Assembly (NCBI GenBank): GCA_900768875.1
Contig: CAAGEP010000005.1
Coordinates: 89,222 to 153,221, forward strand
Length of the DNA stretch: 64,000 bases
DNA from: Alphaproteobacteria bacterium
GTDB taxonomy: Bacteria > Pseudomonadota > Alphaproteobacteria > CAAGCB01 > CAG-977
Direction of reading: 5' to 3'
The notes beneath the pieces were generated by a model that saw nothing but the letters and a program-made list of their open reading frames with translations, searched no databases and had not been told where the DNA came from. Both the position numbers and the translations under genes were made by a program. Shown piece by piece: positions 8,137-17,240 of the stretch; the stretch's first letter is position 1; each line of letters opens with the position of its first letter.

Positions 8137-9534
8137 ATGCTTTTTTCATCCATGACTTTTATTTTCATGTTTTTGCCGGTGGTGTGCGCCGTTTATTTTC
8201 TGTTGAAAGAAAAATACCGCAACGGGTGGCTGCTGTTCGCCAGCATTGTTTTTTACGGCTGGGGCGAACCGCGCTATCTGCCGATTATGCTGACTTCGAT
8301 TTTGCTGAACTGGGCAGGTGCGCTGTGCGTTGAACGGATGCGCCGCAAAAAAACGGCGGTCGCCGTAACGCTGATACTGAATTTGGCGTTTTTGTTTTAC
8401 TTCAAGTATACGGATTTCGTTATCGAAAACATCAACGAAGCGTTCGGAACGCACTTTAACCTGTTGAAAATCGTTCTGCCAGTCGGCATTTCGTTTTATA
8501 CGTTTCAAGCGATGTCTTATGTTATTGACGTTTATCGCGGCGAAGTACGCGCGCAAAGCAATTTGCTGAAGTTGGGGCTGTATATCGCTTTGTTCCCGCC
8601 GCTGATTGCGGGACCGATTGTCAAATATCACGATATTGCCGATCAAATCGACGGCAGAACGGAAACGGCGGACAAAGCAGTCAGAGGTTTTCAGCGGTTT
8701 ATTATCGGCTTGGCGAAAAAAATGCTGATAGCCAATACGATGGGCGCGGTTGCCGACAAAGTGTTTTCTTTGCCCGTTTCGGATTTTGATGTGCTGACGG
8801 CGTGGATAGGGGCGATTGCCTATACGTTTCAAATCTTTTTCGATTTTTCGGGATATTCGGACATGGCTATCGGGTTGTCGTTGGTTTTCGGCTTTCATAT
8901 TCCGGAAAACTTCAACTATCCGTATATTTCCAAATCGATTACGGAATTTTGGCGGCGGTGGCACATTTCGCTGTCAACGTGGTTCAAGCAATATCTGTAC
9001 ATTCCTCTAGGTGGCAACCGCGTTTCAAAGCCGCGCAATTACTTCAACCTGCTGGTGGTGTTTCTGGCAACGGGCTTTTGGCACGGGGCGAGTTGGAACT
9101 TTATTTTCTGGGGGCTGTGGCACGGCTTTTTCATTGTGTTTGAAAAGCTGACGGGTTGGCACAAGGATAAACAAAGTTCCTTTGTGCGTTGCGTTCAGCA
9201 CATTTATGCTTTGTTTGTCGTGATTGTCGGCTGGGTGATGTTTCGCGCCGATACAATGGCATACGCGTGGGAATATCTGAAAAAGATGTTCGGTTTCAGC
9301 GCGTCGTCAACCATGCTGTACGGTTTGCGTTATTATGCGAATACACAGGAATATGCGATTGCCGTTGTCGCCGTGCTGTTGTCTATGCCGCTGTTTGCGA
9401 AAGTGCTGGATTTTTCGGCAGGCAAAGTTTGGCTTCGCTCCGCCGTCAATCTGGGACTGATGTTTTTGTTCTTGCTGTCGTGGGGCGCGATTGCCGCGTC
9501 GACATACAATCCGTTCATCTATTTCCGTTTTTAA
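8137..9534 (+). CDS. AlgI-like membrane-bound O-acyltransferase (MBOAT)
   Basis: This 465-residue polytopic inner-membrane protein has about 10-12 hydrophobic segments. MBOAT hallmarks are present: FWRRWHISLSTWF (H276), YIPLGGNR and FWHGASWNFIFWGLWHG with the invariant histidine at 316. AlgI-type proteins take acetyl groups from a cytoplasmic donor and pass them to a periplasmic acetyltransferase, here the AlgJ-like protein encoded just upstream. The stop overlaps the convergent DUF1015 gene by 4 bp. D-alanine transfer (DltB-like) is an alternative, but the AlgJ-like partner favours O-acetylation. Confidence 0.88.
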   Translation: MLFSSMTFIFMFLPVVCAVYFLLKEKYRNGWLLFASIVFYGWGEPRYLPIMLTSILLNWAGALCVERMRRKKTAVAVTLILNLAFLFYFKYTDFVIENINEAFGTHFNLLKIVLPVGISFYTFQAMSYVIDVYRGEVRAQSNLLKLGLYIALFPPLIAGPIVKYHDIADQIDGRTETADKAVRGFQRFIIGLAKKMLIANTMGAVADKVFSLPVSDFDVLTAWIGAIAYTFQIFFDFSGYSDMAIGLSLVFGFHIPENFNYPYISKSITEFWRRWHISLSTWFKQYLYIPLGGNRVSKPRNYFNLLVVFLATGFWHGASWNFIFWGLWHGFFIVFEKLTGWHKDKQSSFVRCVQHIYALFVVIVGWVMFRADTMAYAWEYLKKMFGFSASSTMLYGLRYYANTQEYAIAVVAVLLSMPLFAKVLDFSAGKVWLRSAVNLGLMFLFLLSWGAIAASTYNPFIYFRF

Positions 9535-10760
9535 AGCGGATTGGACACCAGACCGTCGACCAGCTTCGGTTCAAACCACGTCGATTTCGGGGGCATGACT
9601 TGTCCCGAATCCGCAACGGCGGTCAATTCCGTCATCTGTGTCGGATAAAGCGCGAACGCGACAGCCATTTCTCCGCTGTCCACGCGCTTTTCCAGTTCTT
9701 GCAGTCCGCGCATGCCGCCCACAAAGTCGATGCGTTTGTCGGTGCGCGGGTCTTTGATTCCCAACAGCGGCGTCAATACCAAATCGGACAGGATGCTGAC
9801 ATCCAGCGCTTTGACGGGATCGGCGGGTGTGGCGTGCTTTGTTTGCAGTTCGTACCATTGTCCCGCCAGATACATGCCGAACATTCCTTTTTTCGACGGT
9901 TTTGTTTGTTTAACGGAAGAAACCGTAAAGTGTTCGGTTAAGCTTTCCAAAAACTCTTGTTTTGTTAAGCCGTTCAAGTCTTTGATGACGCGGTTGTAAT
10001 CCAGAATTTTCATTTCCGAAATCGGGAACGCCACCGCCAAAAAGTAATTGTAATCTTCATTTCCCGTGTGATGCGGGTTGGCGTTGGCGCGGGCTTTGGC
10101 AACGCGGGACGCGGCGGCGGAACGGTGGTGACCGTCGGCGATGTAGACAACGTCCTGCTTGTCGAAAGCGGCGGTAATCGCGGCGATGTCCGCGTCGTCG
10201 TCAATCACCCACAAAGCGTGGCGAATGGCGTTGTCGCCCGTGATTTCGTAAGCGGGAGCGGTCTTAACGGTTTTTTTGATAATCGCGTCGATTTCGGGAA
10301 TTTGCCTGTATGCCAGCAAAGCGGGCCCCGTTTGCGCGTTCAAAGCGTCGATTTGGCGCACGCGGTCGTCCTCTTTGTCGACGCGGGTGAATTCGTGGCG
10401 GCGGATGCGGTTTTTGTCATACTCGGCAACGCTTGCCGCGACCGCCAATCCCGTTTGGACGTGGTCGCCCATAACCGCGCGGTAAACGTAATAGCAAGGC
10501 TTTTTATCCTGTTTCAAAACGCCTTTTTCCAGCAAAGCGCGGTAGTTTTCGGCGGATTTGGCGTAAACGGCGGGCGAATACGGGTCGATGTTTTCGGGCA
10601 AATCGATTTCCGCCTTAGAAATATGTAGAAAAGAGTACGGTTTTCCGTTAGCCTTTTGACGGGCTTCCTCGGCGTTCAAAACGTCGTAAGGGGGCGCCGC
10701 GACTTCCTGCGCGAAAGCGGGAACGGGACGGACGGCTTTAAAGGGACGGAACAAAGGCAT
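9531..10760 (-). CDS. DUF1015 family protein
   Basis: The 409-residue cytosolic protein opens with MPLFRPFKAVRPVPAFA and APPYDVL, and holds YIADGHHRSAAA, all typical of the DUF1015 family, whose biochemical function I do not know to be settled. The ATG at 10760 has CAGGAG upstream. That ATG overlaps the ATG of divergent miaA by two bases, so its ribosome site (10767-10772) and any promoter lie inside miaA. The 3' end overlaps algI-like by 4 bp. The ADGHHR motif may form a metal or nucleotide site, which is inference only. Confidence 0.85.
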   Translation of the reverse strand: MPLFRPFKAVRPVPAFAQEVAAPPYDVLNAEEARQKANGKPYSFLHISKAEIDLPENIDPYSPAVYAKSAENYRALLEKGVLKQDKKPCYYVYRAVMGDHVQTGLAVAASVAEYDKNRIRRHEFTRVDKEDDRVRQIDALNAQTGPALLAYRQIPEIDAIIKKTVKTAPAYEITGDNAIRHALWVIDDDADIAAITAAFDKQDVVYIADGHHRSAAASRVAKARANANPHHTGNEDYNYFLAVAFPISEMKILDYNRVIKDLNGLTKQEFLESLTEHFTVSSVKQTKPSKKGMFGMYLAGQWYELQTKHATPADPVKALDVSILSDLVLTPLLGIKDPRTDKRIDFVGGMRGLQELEKRVDSGEMAVAFALYPTQMTELTAVADSGQVMPPKSTWFEPKLVDGLVSNPL

Positions 10761-11712
10761 GACATACTCCTGTGAAAACGATAATGTTTGTTGTAGCGCA
10801 AATCCGTCCGAAAACAAAGCGATTCTTGTCGCGGGGGCGACGGCGTCGGGCAAATCGGGCTTGGCATTGGAAATCGCGGAAAAAATCGGCGGCGTGATTG
10901 TCAACGCCGACAGCATGCAGGTGTACGCCGACGTGCCGACTTTGACCGCCCGTCCGACGGCGGAGGAAATGAGGAAAATCCCTCACCGCTTATACGGATT
11001 TTTGCCGCCCGACGCGTCTTTTTCCGCCGTCAAGTGGGTGCAGGCGGCGAAAACGGAGCTGGAGCAAATTTGGCAAAGCGGCAAAACGCCGATTGTCGTC
11101 GGCGGCACGGGGCTTTATTTCCAAACGCTGACGGACGGCATATCTCCCGTTCCCGAAACCAAGCCCGAAATCCGCGAAAAAATCCGCGGGGAAATCGAAA
11201 AAATCGGGTTTGACGCGTTTGCCGCCGCTTTTCGGGAAAAAGACAGGACGTTCGCCTTTACCGACCCGCAAAGAATTGTCCGCGCGGCGGAAGTGCTGGA
11301 ACAAACGGGCGAAAGTATTACGGTTTGGCAGAAAAAGCCGTATCAAAAACAGGTCAAAGCCCGCTTTTGGTCGATTTTTTTAAATCCCGAACGCGCGGAG
11401 CTTTACAGCCGCTGCGACAGCCGTTTTCTGACCATGATGAACGGTTCGGCGACGGCGGAAGTCGAAGCTTTGCTTGCCAAACATCCGCCGCGGGATTCGT
11501 TGGTGATGAAAGCCATCGGCGTGGCGGAAATCGCGGCGTTGCTGAACGGCGAAATTTCCAAAGACAAAGCCGTTGAACACGCGCAACAAATGACCCGCAA
11601 TTACGCGAAACGGCAAATAACGTGGTTCAGCCGCAGATTTCATAAGGATTTTGTTGCAATAAATCCGAAAACGGATGATATATTAACCAACGTTTTACAC
11701 TTCTTGGGCTAA
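10759..11712 (+). CDS. miaA: tRNA dimethylallyltransferase
   Basis: The 317-residue enzyme transfers dimethylallyl from DMAPP to N6 of A37 in tRNAs reading UNN codons. Evidence: P-loop GATASGKS (residues 26-33), NADSMQVYADVPTLTARPT, the VVGGTGLYFQ segment, and the C-terminal RNYAKRQITWF. The N-terminus is about 12 residues longer than usual, but no later ATG, GTG or TTG is available in frame before the P-loop. The only start therefore overlaps the DUF1015 start codon on the other strand, and no Shine-Dalgarno site is visible upstream. The start is the uncertain part; the identity is firm. Confidence 0.94.
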   Translation: MTYSCENDNVCCSANPSENKAILVAGATASGKSGLALEIAEKIGGVIVNADSMQVYADVPTLTARPTAEEMRKIPHRLYGFLPPDASFSAVKWVQAAKTELEQIWQSGKTPIVVGGTGLYFQTLTDGISPVPETKPEIREKIRGEIEKIGFDAFAAAFREKDRTFAFTDPQRIVRAAEVLEQTGESITVWQKKPYQKQVKARFWSIFLNPERAELYSRCDSRFLTMMNGSATAEVEALLAKHPPRDSLVMKAIGVAEIAALLNGEISKDKAVEHAQQMTRNYAKRQITWFSRRFHKDFVAINPKTDDILTNVLHFLG

Positions 11713-11782
11713 ATTAAAGCAAAAGCGTCCGTCGTTTCGGCGGGGCGAATCGGGATAAAACTTTAGAATATAAGGGGGCACA

Positions 11783-12823
11783 ATGCTTTCAAAGCTGACC
11801 GGATGGCTGTCCGCGGACATGGCTATCGACCTTGGAACCGCAAACACTTTAGTTTATGTGAAGGGGCGCGGCATCGTTCTGAACGAACCGTCCGTGGTTG
11901 CGATTTCCGAAAACAAAGGGAAAAAGCAGGTTTTGGCGGTCGGCGACGAAGCCAAACAGATGTTGGGGCGCACTCCCGGCTCCATTCGCGCCGTCCGTCC
12001 TTTGCGCGACGGCGTCATTGCGGACTTTGAAGTCGCCGAGGAAATGATTAAGCACTTCATTTACAAAGCGCACAACCGCCGCAATTTTGTTTCCCCGATG
12101 ATTATCATCTGCGTTCCGTCGGGATCGACCGCCGTTGAACAGCGCGCCATTCAGGAATCCGCGGAAGCGGCGGGCGCGCGCAAAGTGTACTTGATTCAGG
12201 AACCTATGGCGGCGGCAATCGGCGCGGGACTGCCCGTAACCGAACCGACGGGGTCGATGGTTGTCGATATCGGCGGCGGCACGACCGAAGTCGCCGTTTT
12301 GGCGTTGGGCGACATCGTGTTTGCGCGTTCCGTGCGCGTCGGCGGCGATAAAATGGACGAAGCCATCATTTCCTACATTCGCCGCAACCACAACCTTCTG
12401 GTCGGTGAAGGTTCCGCCGAACGCATCAAAAAAGCCATCGGTTCCGCCTGTCCGCCGGAACAGGGCGAAGGCCGCACAATGGAAATCAAAGGGCGCGATT
12501 TAATGAACGGCGTGCCGAAAGAACTGACCATTTCCGAACGTCAAATCGCGGAAAGTCTGGCCGAACCCATCAGCCAAATCGTCGAAGCCGTCAAAGTGGC
12601 TTTGGAACACACCGCGCCGGAACTGGCGGCGGATATCGTGGACAAAGGCATTGTGCTGACGGGCGGCGGCGCGTTGTTGGCGAACCTTGACCGTGTTTTG
12701 CGCAAATCGACGGGCTTGCCCGTTTCGATTGCGGAAGACCCGCTGACTTGCGTTGCCATGGGTACGGGCCGCGCTTTGGAAGAAATCAAAAAGCTGCACA
12801 ACATCCTGTCCACCATGTACTAA
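11783..12823 (+). CDS. mreB: Rod shape-determining protein MreB
   Basis: The 346-residue actin homologue polymerises under the inner membrane and directs the elongation complex. It begins with a short amphipathic helix (MLSKLTGWL), then phosphate-1 DLGTANTLVYVKGRGIVLNEPSVVA, phosphate-2 VVDIGGGTTEVAVL and the adenosine motif GIVLTGGGALL. Length is normal. AAGGGGG precedes the ATG. It heads the classic mreB-mreC-mreD-mrdA-rodA cluster. Confidence 0.97.
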   Translation: MLSKLTGWLSADMAIDLGTANTLVYVKGRGIVLNEPSVVAISENKGKKQVLAVGDEAKQMLGRTPGSIRAVRPLRDGVIADFEVAEEMIKHFIYKAHNRRNFVSPMIIICVPSGSTAVEQRAIQESAEAAGARKVYLIQEPMAAAIGAGLPVTEPTGSMVVDIGGGTTEVAVLALGDIVFARSVRVGGDKMDEAIISYIRRNHNLLVGEGSAERIKKAIGSACPPEQGEGRTMEIKGRDLMNGVPKELTISERQIAESLAEPISQIVEAVKVALEHTAPELAADIVDKGIVLTGGGALLANLDRVLRKSTGLPVSIAEDPLTCVAMGTGRALEEIKKLHNILSTMY

Positions 12824-12843
12824 TCCGCTTCAAGGATTAAGTC

Positions 12844-13710
12844 ATGGCAAAACAGAGCAACCCGTCGTCGTTGTACCAAATCAGAACGAAACTGCAGCGT
12901 TTCGGGCTGTTGGCTTTGGTTATGGCGGCGTTCGGGCTGATGCTGTTGGGCAAAGCCGATACGATTCTGGTTGAAAAAGGGCGGATTTTGTTTAACGACA
13001 TTGCGACGCCCGTTCTGGCGTTGCTGTCAAAACCCGCGGAAACGATGTCGGGCTTTATCGGAAATATTCACGAATTGGTTTCCATTCGTCAGGAAAACAA
13101 CCGTTTGCGCGAAGAAAACCGACGGCTGAACATGGTGAAACTGGAAACGGAACGGCTGAGAAAAGAATCCGCGTATTTAAGCGCGCTGCTGAATTACGTT
13201 CCGCCGCCCGAAGCCGTTTCCGTTTCCGCGCGCGTGATTGCCGATACGGGGAATTCGTTTGCCCAGTCTTTGATTGCTTTTATCGGCACGAAACAAAATA
13301 TCAAAAAAGGCGACGTTGTTTTGACGGGCGATGGATTGGTCGGACGTATTGCGTCTGTCGGTGTGAATGCGGCGCGGATTTTGCTGATTACGGATATCAA
13401 CTCGCGCGTGCCGGTCAAAATCGAACCGATTGATGTGCCGGCGATTTTGACGGGGGACAACACCGAATATCCGCAGTTGATTTCTTTTCCGAACAATGTT
13501 CGCGTATCCGTCGGCGACAGGATAACGACATCGGGGCTGGCGGGCGTGTATCCTGCGGGATTGCCTGTCGGAACGGTGATTTCCGTCAACGACGGCGTGG
13601 TCAAAGTGCGTCCTTTTGTGAACAGAAACCACTTGGAAGTGGTGCGTATTGTCGATTACGGCCTTTCAGGTCTGATTGCGGATCCGAAATGCGAAACAGT
13701 TTTGCCGTAA
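12844..13710 (+). CDS. mreC: Rod shape-determining protein MreC
   Basis: The 288-residue periplasmic scaffold is anchored by one N-terminal membrane helix (about 18-38), followed by a coiled coil rich in R, E and N (about 80-112) and two beta-barrel domains ending with LEVVRIVDYGL. It links MreB and MreD to PBP2. The ribosome site AAGGA lies within a small hairpin, TAATCC-N7-GGATTA (12821-12839), which could modulate translation. The 3' end overlaps mreD by 22 bp. Confidence 0.94.
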   Translation: MAKQSNPSSLYQIRTKLQRFGLLALVMAAFGLMLLGKADTILVEKGRILFNDIATPVLALLSKPAETMSGFIGNIHELVSIRQENNRLREENRRLNMVKLETERLRKESAYLSALLNYVPPPEAVSVSARVIADTGNSFAQSLIAFIGTKQNIKKGDVVLTGDGLVGRIASVGVNAARILLITDINSRVPVKIEPIDVPAILTGDNTEYPQLISFPNNVRVSVGDRITTSGLAGVYPAGLPVGTVISVNDGVVKVRPFVNRNHLEVVRIVDYGLSGLIADPKCETVLP

Positions 13711-14234
13711 AACCGACTGTTTGGAAAATGATTGCCGTGCGGCTGCGGATTTGGTCGCCGAAGCTTTTGACCGCGTTGATTTTGCTGTTTTCCGTTGCGC
13801 CGACTTATTTGCCGGGGTATTCGGCGGTTCGTCCGTCGCTGACTTTGGTGCCGATTTTTTATTGGGCGATTTACAACCCTGACCGTTTTTCGGTCATCAG
13901 CGCGTTTTTGTTCGGAGTGGCTTTGGATTTGCTGGATGGGACGCCTTTGGGAATCAACACGTTTGTTTTCACGGTGTTTTACCTGTTGGCGGATTCGCAA
14001 AGACGGTTTTTGAACGGCAAGCCGTTCGGTTTTGTTTGGTTCGGGTTTGTTGTTTTGTCGCTGGGCGCTTATTTTTTGAAATGGCTGTTTGTTTCCATCA
14101 ACTACGCGCGTTTCACGCCTGCGGGCATTGCGCTGCTCAGTTGGCTTTTATTGTTAGCCGCTTATCCTTTGCTGGTCTTTCCGTGTGCCAAACTGCACTT
14201 GTATCTGTTGGACAAAGAAGATGATAACGCGTGA
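13689..14234 (+). CDS. mreD: Rod shape-determining protein MreD
   Basis: The 181-residue polytopic membrane protein has about five hydrophobic segments, with the family-typical RPSLTLVPIFYWAIYNPDRFS and GVALDLLDGTPLGIN region. It works with MreC in the elongasome. The ATG chosen lies inside the mreC 3' end; a later Met (MIAVRLRIW, residue 14) is an alternative start that would still overlap little or nothing. Its 3' end overlaps mrdA by 14 bp. Confidence 0.9.
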   Translation: MRNSFAVKPTVWKMIAVRLRIWSPKLLTALILLFSVAPTYLPGYSAVRPSLTLVPIFYWAIYNPDRFSVISAFLFGVALDLLDGTPLGINTFVFTVFYLLADSQRRFLNGKPFGFVWFGFVVLSLGAYFLKWLFVSINYARFTPAGIALLSWLLLLAAYPLLVFPCAKLHLYLLDKEDDNA

Positions 14235-16101
14235 CGGGGACAAAGGGAAAATGCTGACGCGCCGCGCCGCCATGGTGGCGGGGGGGCAGCTGTTTTTGTC
14301 GTCGGTTTTACTGGGGCGTATGTATTGGCTGCAAGTTTTGGAATCGGATCGCTACAAAACACTGGCGGAAGAAAACCGCATCAGCACGCGTTTGCTGGCT
14401 CCGCCGCGCGGGTTGATTTACGATCGTTTTGGCACGATATTGGCGGATAACAATCAAAACCTCCGCGCTTTGGTGATTTCCGAGCAAACCGAAGGCAATC
14501 TGAACGCGACATTGGAAGCATTAAACAAGATTCTGCCGCTGACTGACGGCGAAATTCAAAGAATCCGCCGTGAAGTCCGCCGTTCGCGTGATTTTACGCC
14601 CGTTACCGTCCGTGAAAACCTGTCATGGGAGGAAATGGCGGCGATTCAACTGAATGCGCCCGATTTGCCGGGGATTATTATTGACGAAGGATTAAGCCGT
14701 TATTACCCCTGCGGCGAATATGCGGCGCATGTTTCGGGATATGTCGGCATTGTGACGGAACAGGAAATCGCAGCCAGCGGCAATCCGTTGTGGAGACTTC
14801 CCGGATTCCGCATCGGAAAGTCGGGCATCGAGCTTCAGTACAATGCCGAACTGTGCGGCAAAGAAGGGGCGCAAAGGGTTGAAGTCAACGCCGTCGGGCG
14901 CGTCATCCGCGAAATTGAGCGCGATGAAGGTGTGGCGGGAAAATCGTTGCCGTTGACGATAGACGAACGGCTGCAGGAAATCGCGTACAAAAGGATGAAA
15001 AATCAAAGCGGCAGCGCGGTGTTGCTGGATATTTACACGGGCGAAGTGCTGATGATGGTGTCAACGCCCGCTTTTAATCCGAACGCGTTTAACCGCGGGC
15101 TGACATCCGAAGAATGGAAAGCTTTGTCGAACAACGACAGAAAGCCGCTGTTGAACAAAGCACTGGGCGGACTGTATTCTCCCGGCTCAACGTTTAAAAT
15201 GATGGTGGCTCTGGCGGCGCTGGAAGCGGGCGTCATCCGTCCCGACACGAAAATCGACTGCAAAGGCTACACCATGATGGGCAATCACCGTTTCCATTGT
15301 TGGAAAGGCGCCGGACACGGCGAATTGAATCTGAAAGAAGCCCTGATGCATTCGTGTGATATTTACTTTTACGAAGTCGCGCGCCGCACGGGCATTGATA
15401 AAATTTCGGCGATGGCGAAAAAATTCGGCTTCGGTTCTTTGACGGGCATCAACCTGCCGGGGGAAAAGGCGGGGCTGATGCCGACACGCCATTGGAAGGA
15501 AATGGTGCTGGGCGAACAATGGCTGCAGGGCGACACGTACAATGTCGGCATCGGGCAAGGGGCTATTTTGGCGACTCCTTTGCAGTTGGCGGTCATGGCC
15601 GCGGCGTTGGCGAACGACGGCATCAAGGTCAAACCGACTTTGATTGTTCCCGAAAACAGAAATCCGAATATTGCGCAAGGGGAATATCTGAATATCTCCA
15701 AAAACTATTTGCAGTTGATGCGTGAAGGAATGTTTGAGGTCGTCAACAACCCCAAGGGAACGGCCAAATCAGCAAAAGTCGACATCAACGGCAAGCTGAT
15801 AGCGGGCAAAACGGGAACAACGCAGGTCAAGCGTATTTCGATGAAAGAGCGCGAACAAGGTTTGAAGCGGCAGGAAGAATTGCCGTGGGAAGACAGGAAC
15901 CACGCTTTGTTTGTAACATTCGGACCGACGGACAATCCGCGTTACGCTTTGGCGGTCGTAATCGAACACGGCGGCGGCGGATCGACAACGGCGGCGCCGA
16001 TTGCGCGCGATATCATGCGGGCGGCTCTGACTTTGAATCCCGCGGGACAGCCGCCCGTCAAGCCGCATAAAACGATAATTTCTTCTGGGGGAAAACAATG
16101 A
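14221..16101 (+). CDS. mrdA: Penicillin-binding protein 2 (elongation transpeptidase)
   Basis: The 626-residue class B PBP cross-links peptidoglycan during cell elongation with RodA as the glycosyltransferase. It has an N-terminal membrane helix (about 18-38), the pedestal segment starting PPRGLIYDRFGTILADN, and the transpeptidase motifs S323-TFK, S378-CD and K530-TG. The SxN motif reads SCD, normal for PBP2. The ATG at 14221 fits the length of alphaproteobacterial relatives; ATG 14251, with AAAGGG upstream, is an alternative. It overlaps mreD, and its stop overlaps rodA as ATGA. Confidence 0.95.
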   Translation: MITRDGDKGKMLTRRAAMVAGGQLFLSSVLLGRMYWLQVLESDRYKTLAEENRISTRLLAPPRGLIYDRFGTILADNNQNLRALVISEQTEGNLNATLEALNKILPLTDGEIQRIRREVRRSRDFTPVTVRENLSWEEMAAIQLNAPDLPGIIIDEGLSRYYPCGEYAAHVSGYVGIVTEQEIAASGNPLWRLPGFRIGKSGIELQYNAELCGKEGAQRVEVNAVGRVIREIERDEGVAGKSLPLTIDERLQEIAYKRMKNQSGSAVLLDIYTGEVLMMVSTPAFNPNAFNRGLTSEEWKALSNNDRKPLLNKALGGLYSPGSTFKMMVALAALEAGVIRPDTKIDCKGYTMMGNHRFHCWKGAGHGELNLKEALMHSCDIYFYEVARRTGIDKISAMAKKFGFGSLTGINLPGEKAGLMPTRHWKEMVLGEQWLQGDTYNVGIGQGAILATPLQLAVMAAALANDGIKVKPTLIVPENRNPNIAQGEYLNISKNYLQLMREGMFEVVNNPKGTAKSAKVDINGKLIAGKTGTTQVKRISMKEREQGLKRQEELPWEDRNHALFVTFGPTDNPRYALAVVIEHGGGGSTTAAPIARDIMRAALTLNPAGQPPVKPHKTIISSGGKQ

Positions 16102-17240
16102 GTTTTTGTTTTCGCAATACGGAAATGACGCTGAAAGACCGCTTTACGCGGCTTAGTTGGTTTTATGCTTTTCTGGTTTGCATGGTTGCCGCGACGGGAC
16201 TGGTTGTTTTATATGCCGCCGCGAACGGAAACTGGAAGCCGTGGGCGTCAAAGCAGTTTATGCGTTTTTGCTTGGGCTTTGGCGTGATGATTGTCGTCGG
16301 CATGACAAATTTGCGGTTTTGGCTGAAGTACGCTTACGCTTTTTACGCCGTCGCCGTGGTAATGCTGTTCATTGTCGAATTTTTCGGCCACGATGCCATG
16401 GGGGCTCAGCGGTGGCTGAATTTGGGATTTATCAAAGTCCAGCCGTCGGAATTGATGAAAATCGCTTTGATTTTGGCGCTGTCGCGATATTTTCACGGCG
16501 GGTCTTTGCAAGACGCGCAAAGTATGTCGTATTTGGTCGCGCCGTCTTTGATGGTATTGCTGCCCGTCGCGTTGGTTTTAAAGCAGCCCGATTTGGGAAC
16601 GGCTGTTTTAATGGCGTCGGGAGCGGTGATTTTGTTCTTTTTGGTCGGCGTTCAGATGTGGAAATTCGGCGTCGTTGGATTTTTGGGACTGCTGTCCCTG
16701 CCGATAGGCTGGCGTTTTTTGCATGATTATCAAAAAGAACGCGTTTACACTTTTCTTGATCCCGAACGCGATCCGCTGGGCAAAGGGTATCATATCCTGC
16801 AATCCAAAATCACGCTGGGATCGGGCGGTATTTTCGGCAAAGGTTTTTTGCAGGGAACGCAAAGCCGGCTGAACTTTTTACCCGAAAAACAAACGGACTT
16901 TATCTTTACCGTTTTGGCGGAAGAATTCGGTTTGATAGGCTCTGTTTCTTTGCTGGTGCTGTATTTGGCGCTGATTTTTTACGGATGCGTGATAGCGTTC
17001 CGTTCAACCAGCTTTTTCGGGCGTCTGTTGGCATTGGGGCTGTCGGCGAATCTGTTTTTGTACGTTTTTATCAATATCGCGATGGTCATGGGGCTGCTGC
17101 CCGTTGTCGGCGTGCCTTTGCCGATGATTTCATACGGCGGCACGGTCATGCTGACATTGATGTTTTCGTTCGGACTGATAGAGTGCGTCAACGTCAACCG
17201 CGACGTCCAGATCGGACGCCGCGGCGCGTATGACGATTAA
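16098..17240 (+). CDS. rodA: Rod shape-determining protein RodA (SEDS glycosyltransferase)
   Basis: The 380-residue SEDS-family integral membrane protein (about 10 helices) polymerises lipid II into glycan strands together with PBP2. Diagnostic stretches are GAQRWLNLGFIKVQPSELMK, LKQPDLGTAVLM, RVYTFLDPERDPLGKGYH, LPEKQTDFIFTVLAEEFG, and the C-terminal PVVGVPLPMISYGGTVML. The start overlaps the mrdA stop (ATGA), so the two proteins are probably coupled translationally. It is the last gene of the mre operon and overlaps the convergent Sel1 gene by 4 bp. Confidence 0.96.
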   Translation: MSFCFRNTEMTLKDRFTRLSWFYAFLVCMVAATGLVVLYAAANGNWKPWASKQFMRFCLGFGVMIVVGMTNLRFWLKYAYAFYAVAVVMLFIVEFFGHDAMGAQRWLNLGFIKVQPSELMKIALILALSRYFHGGSLQDAQSMSYLVAPSLMVLLPVALVLKQPDLGTAVLMASGAVILFFLVGVQMWKFGVVGFLGLLSLPIGWRFLHDYQKERVYTFLDPERDPLGKGYHILQSKITLGSGGIFGKGFLQGTQSRLNFLPEKQTDFIFTVLAEEFGLIGSVSLLVLYLALIFYGCVIAFRSTSFFGRLLALGLSANLFLYVFINIAMVMGLLPVVGVPLPMISYGGTVMLTLMFSFGLIECVNVNRDVQIGRRGAYDD

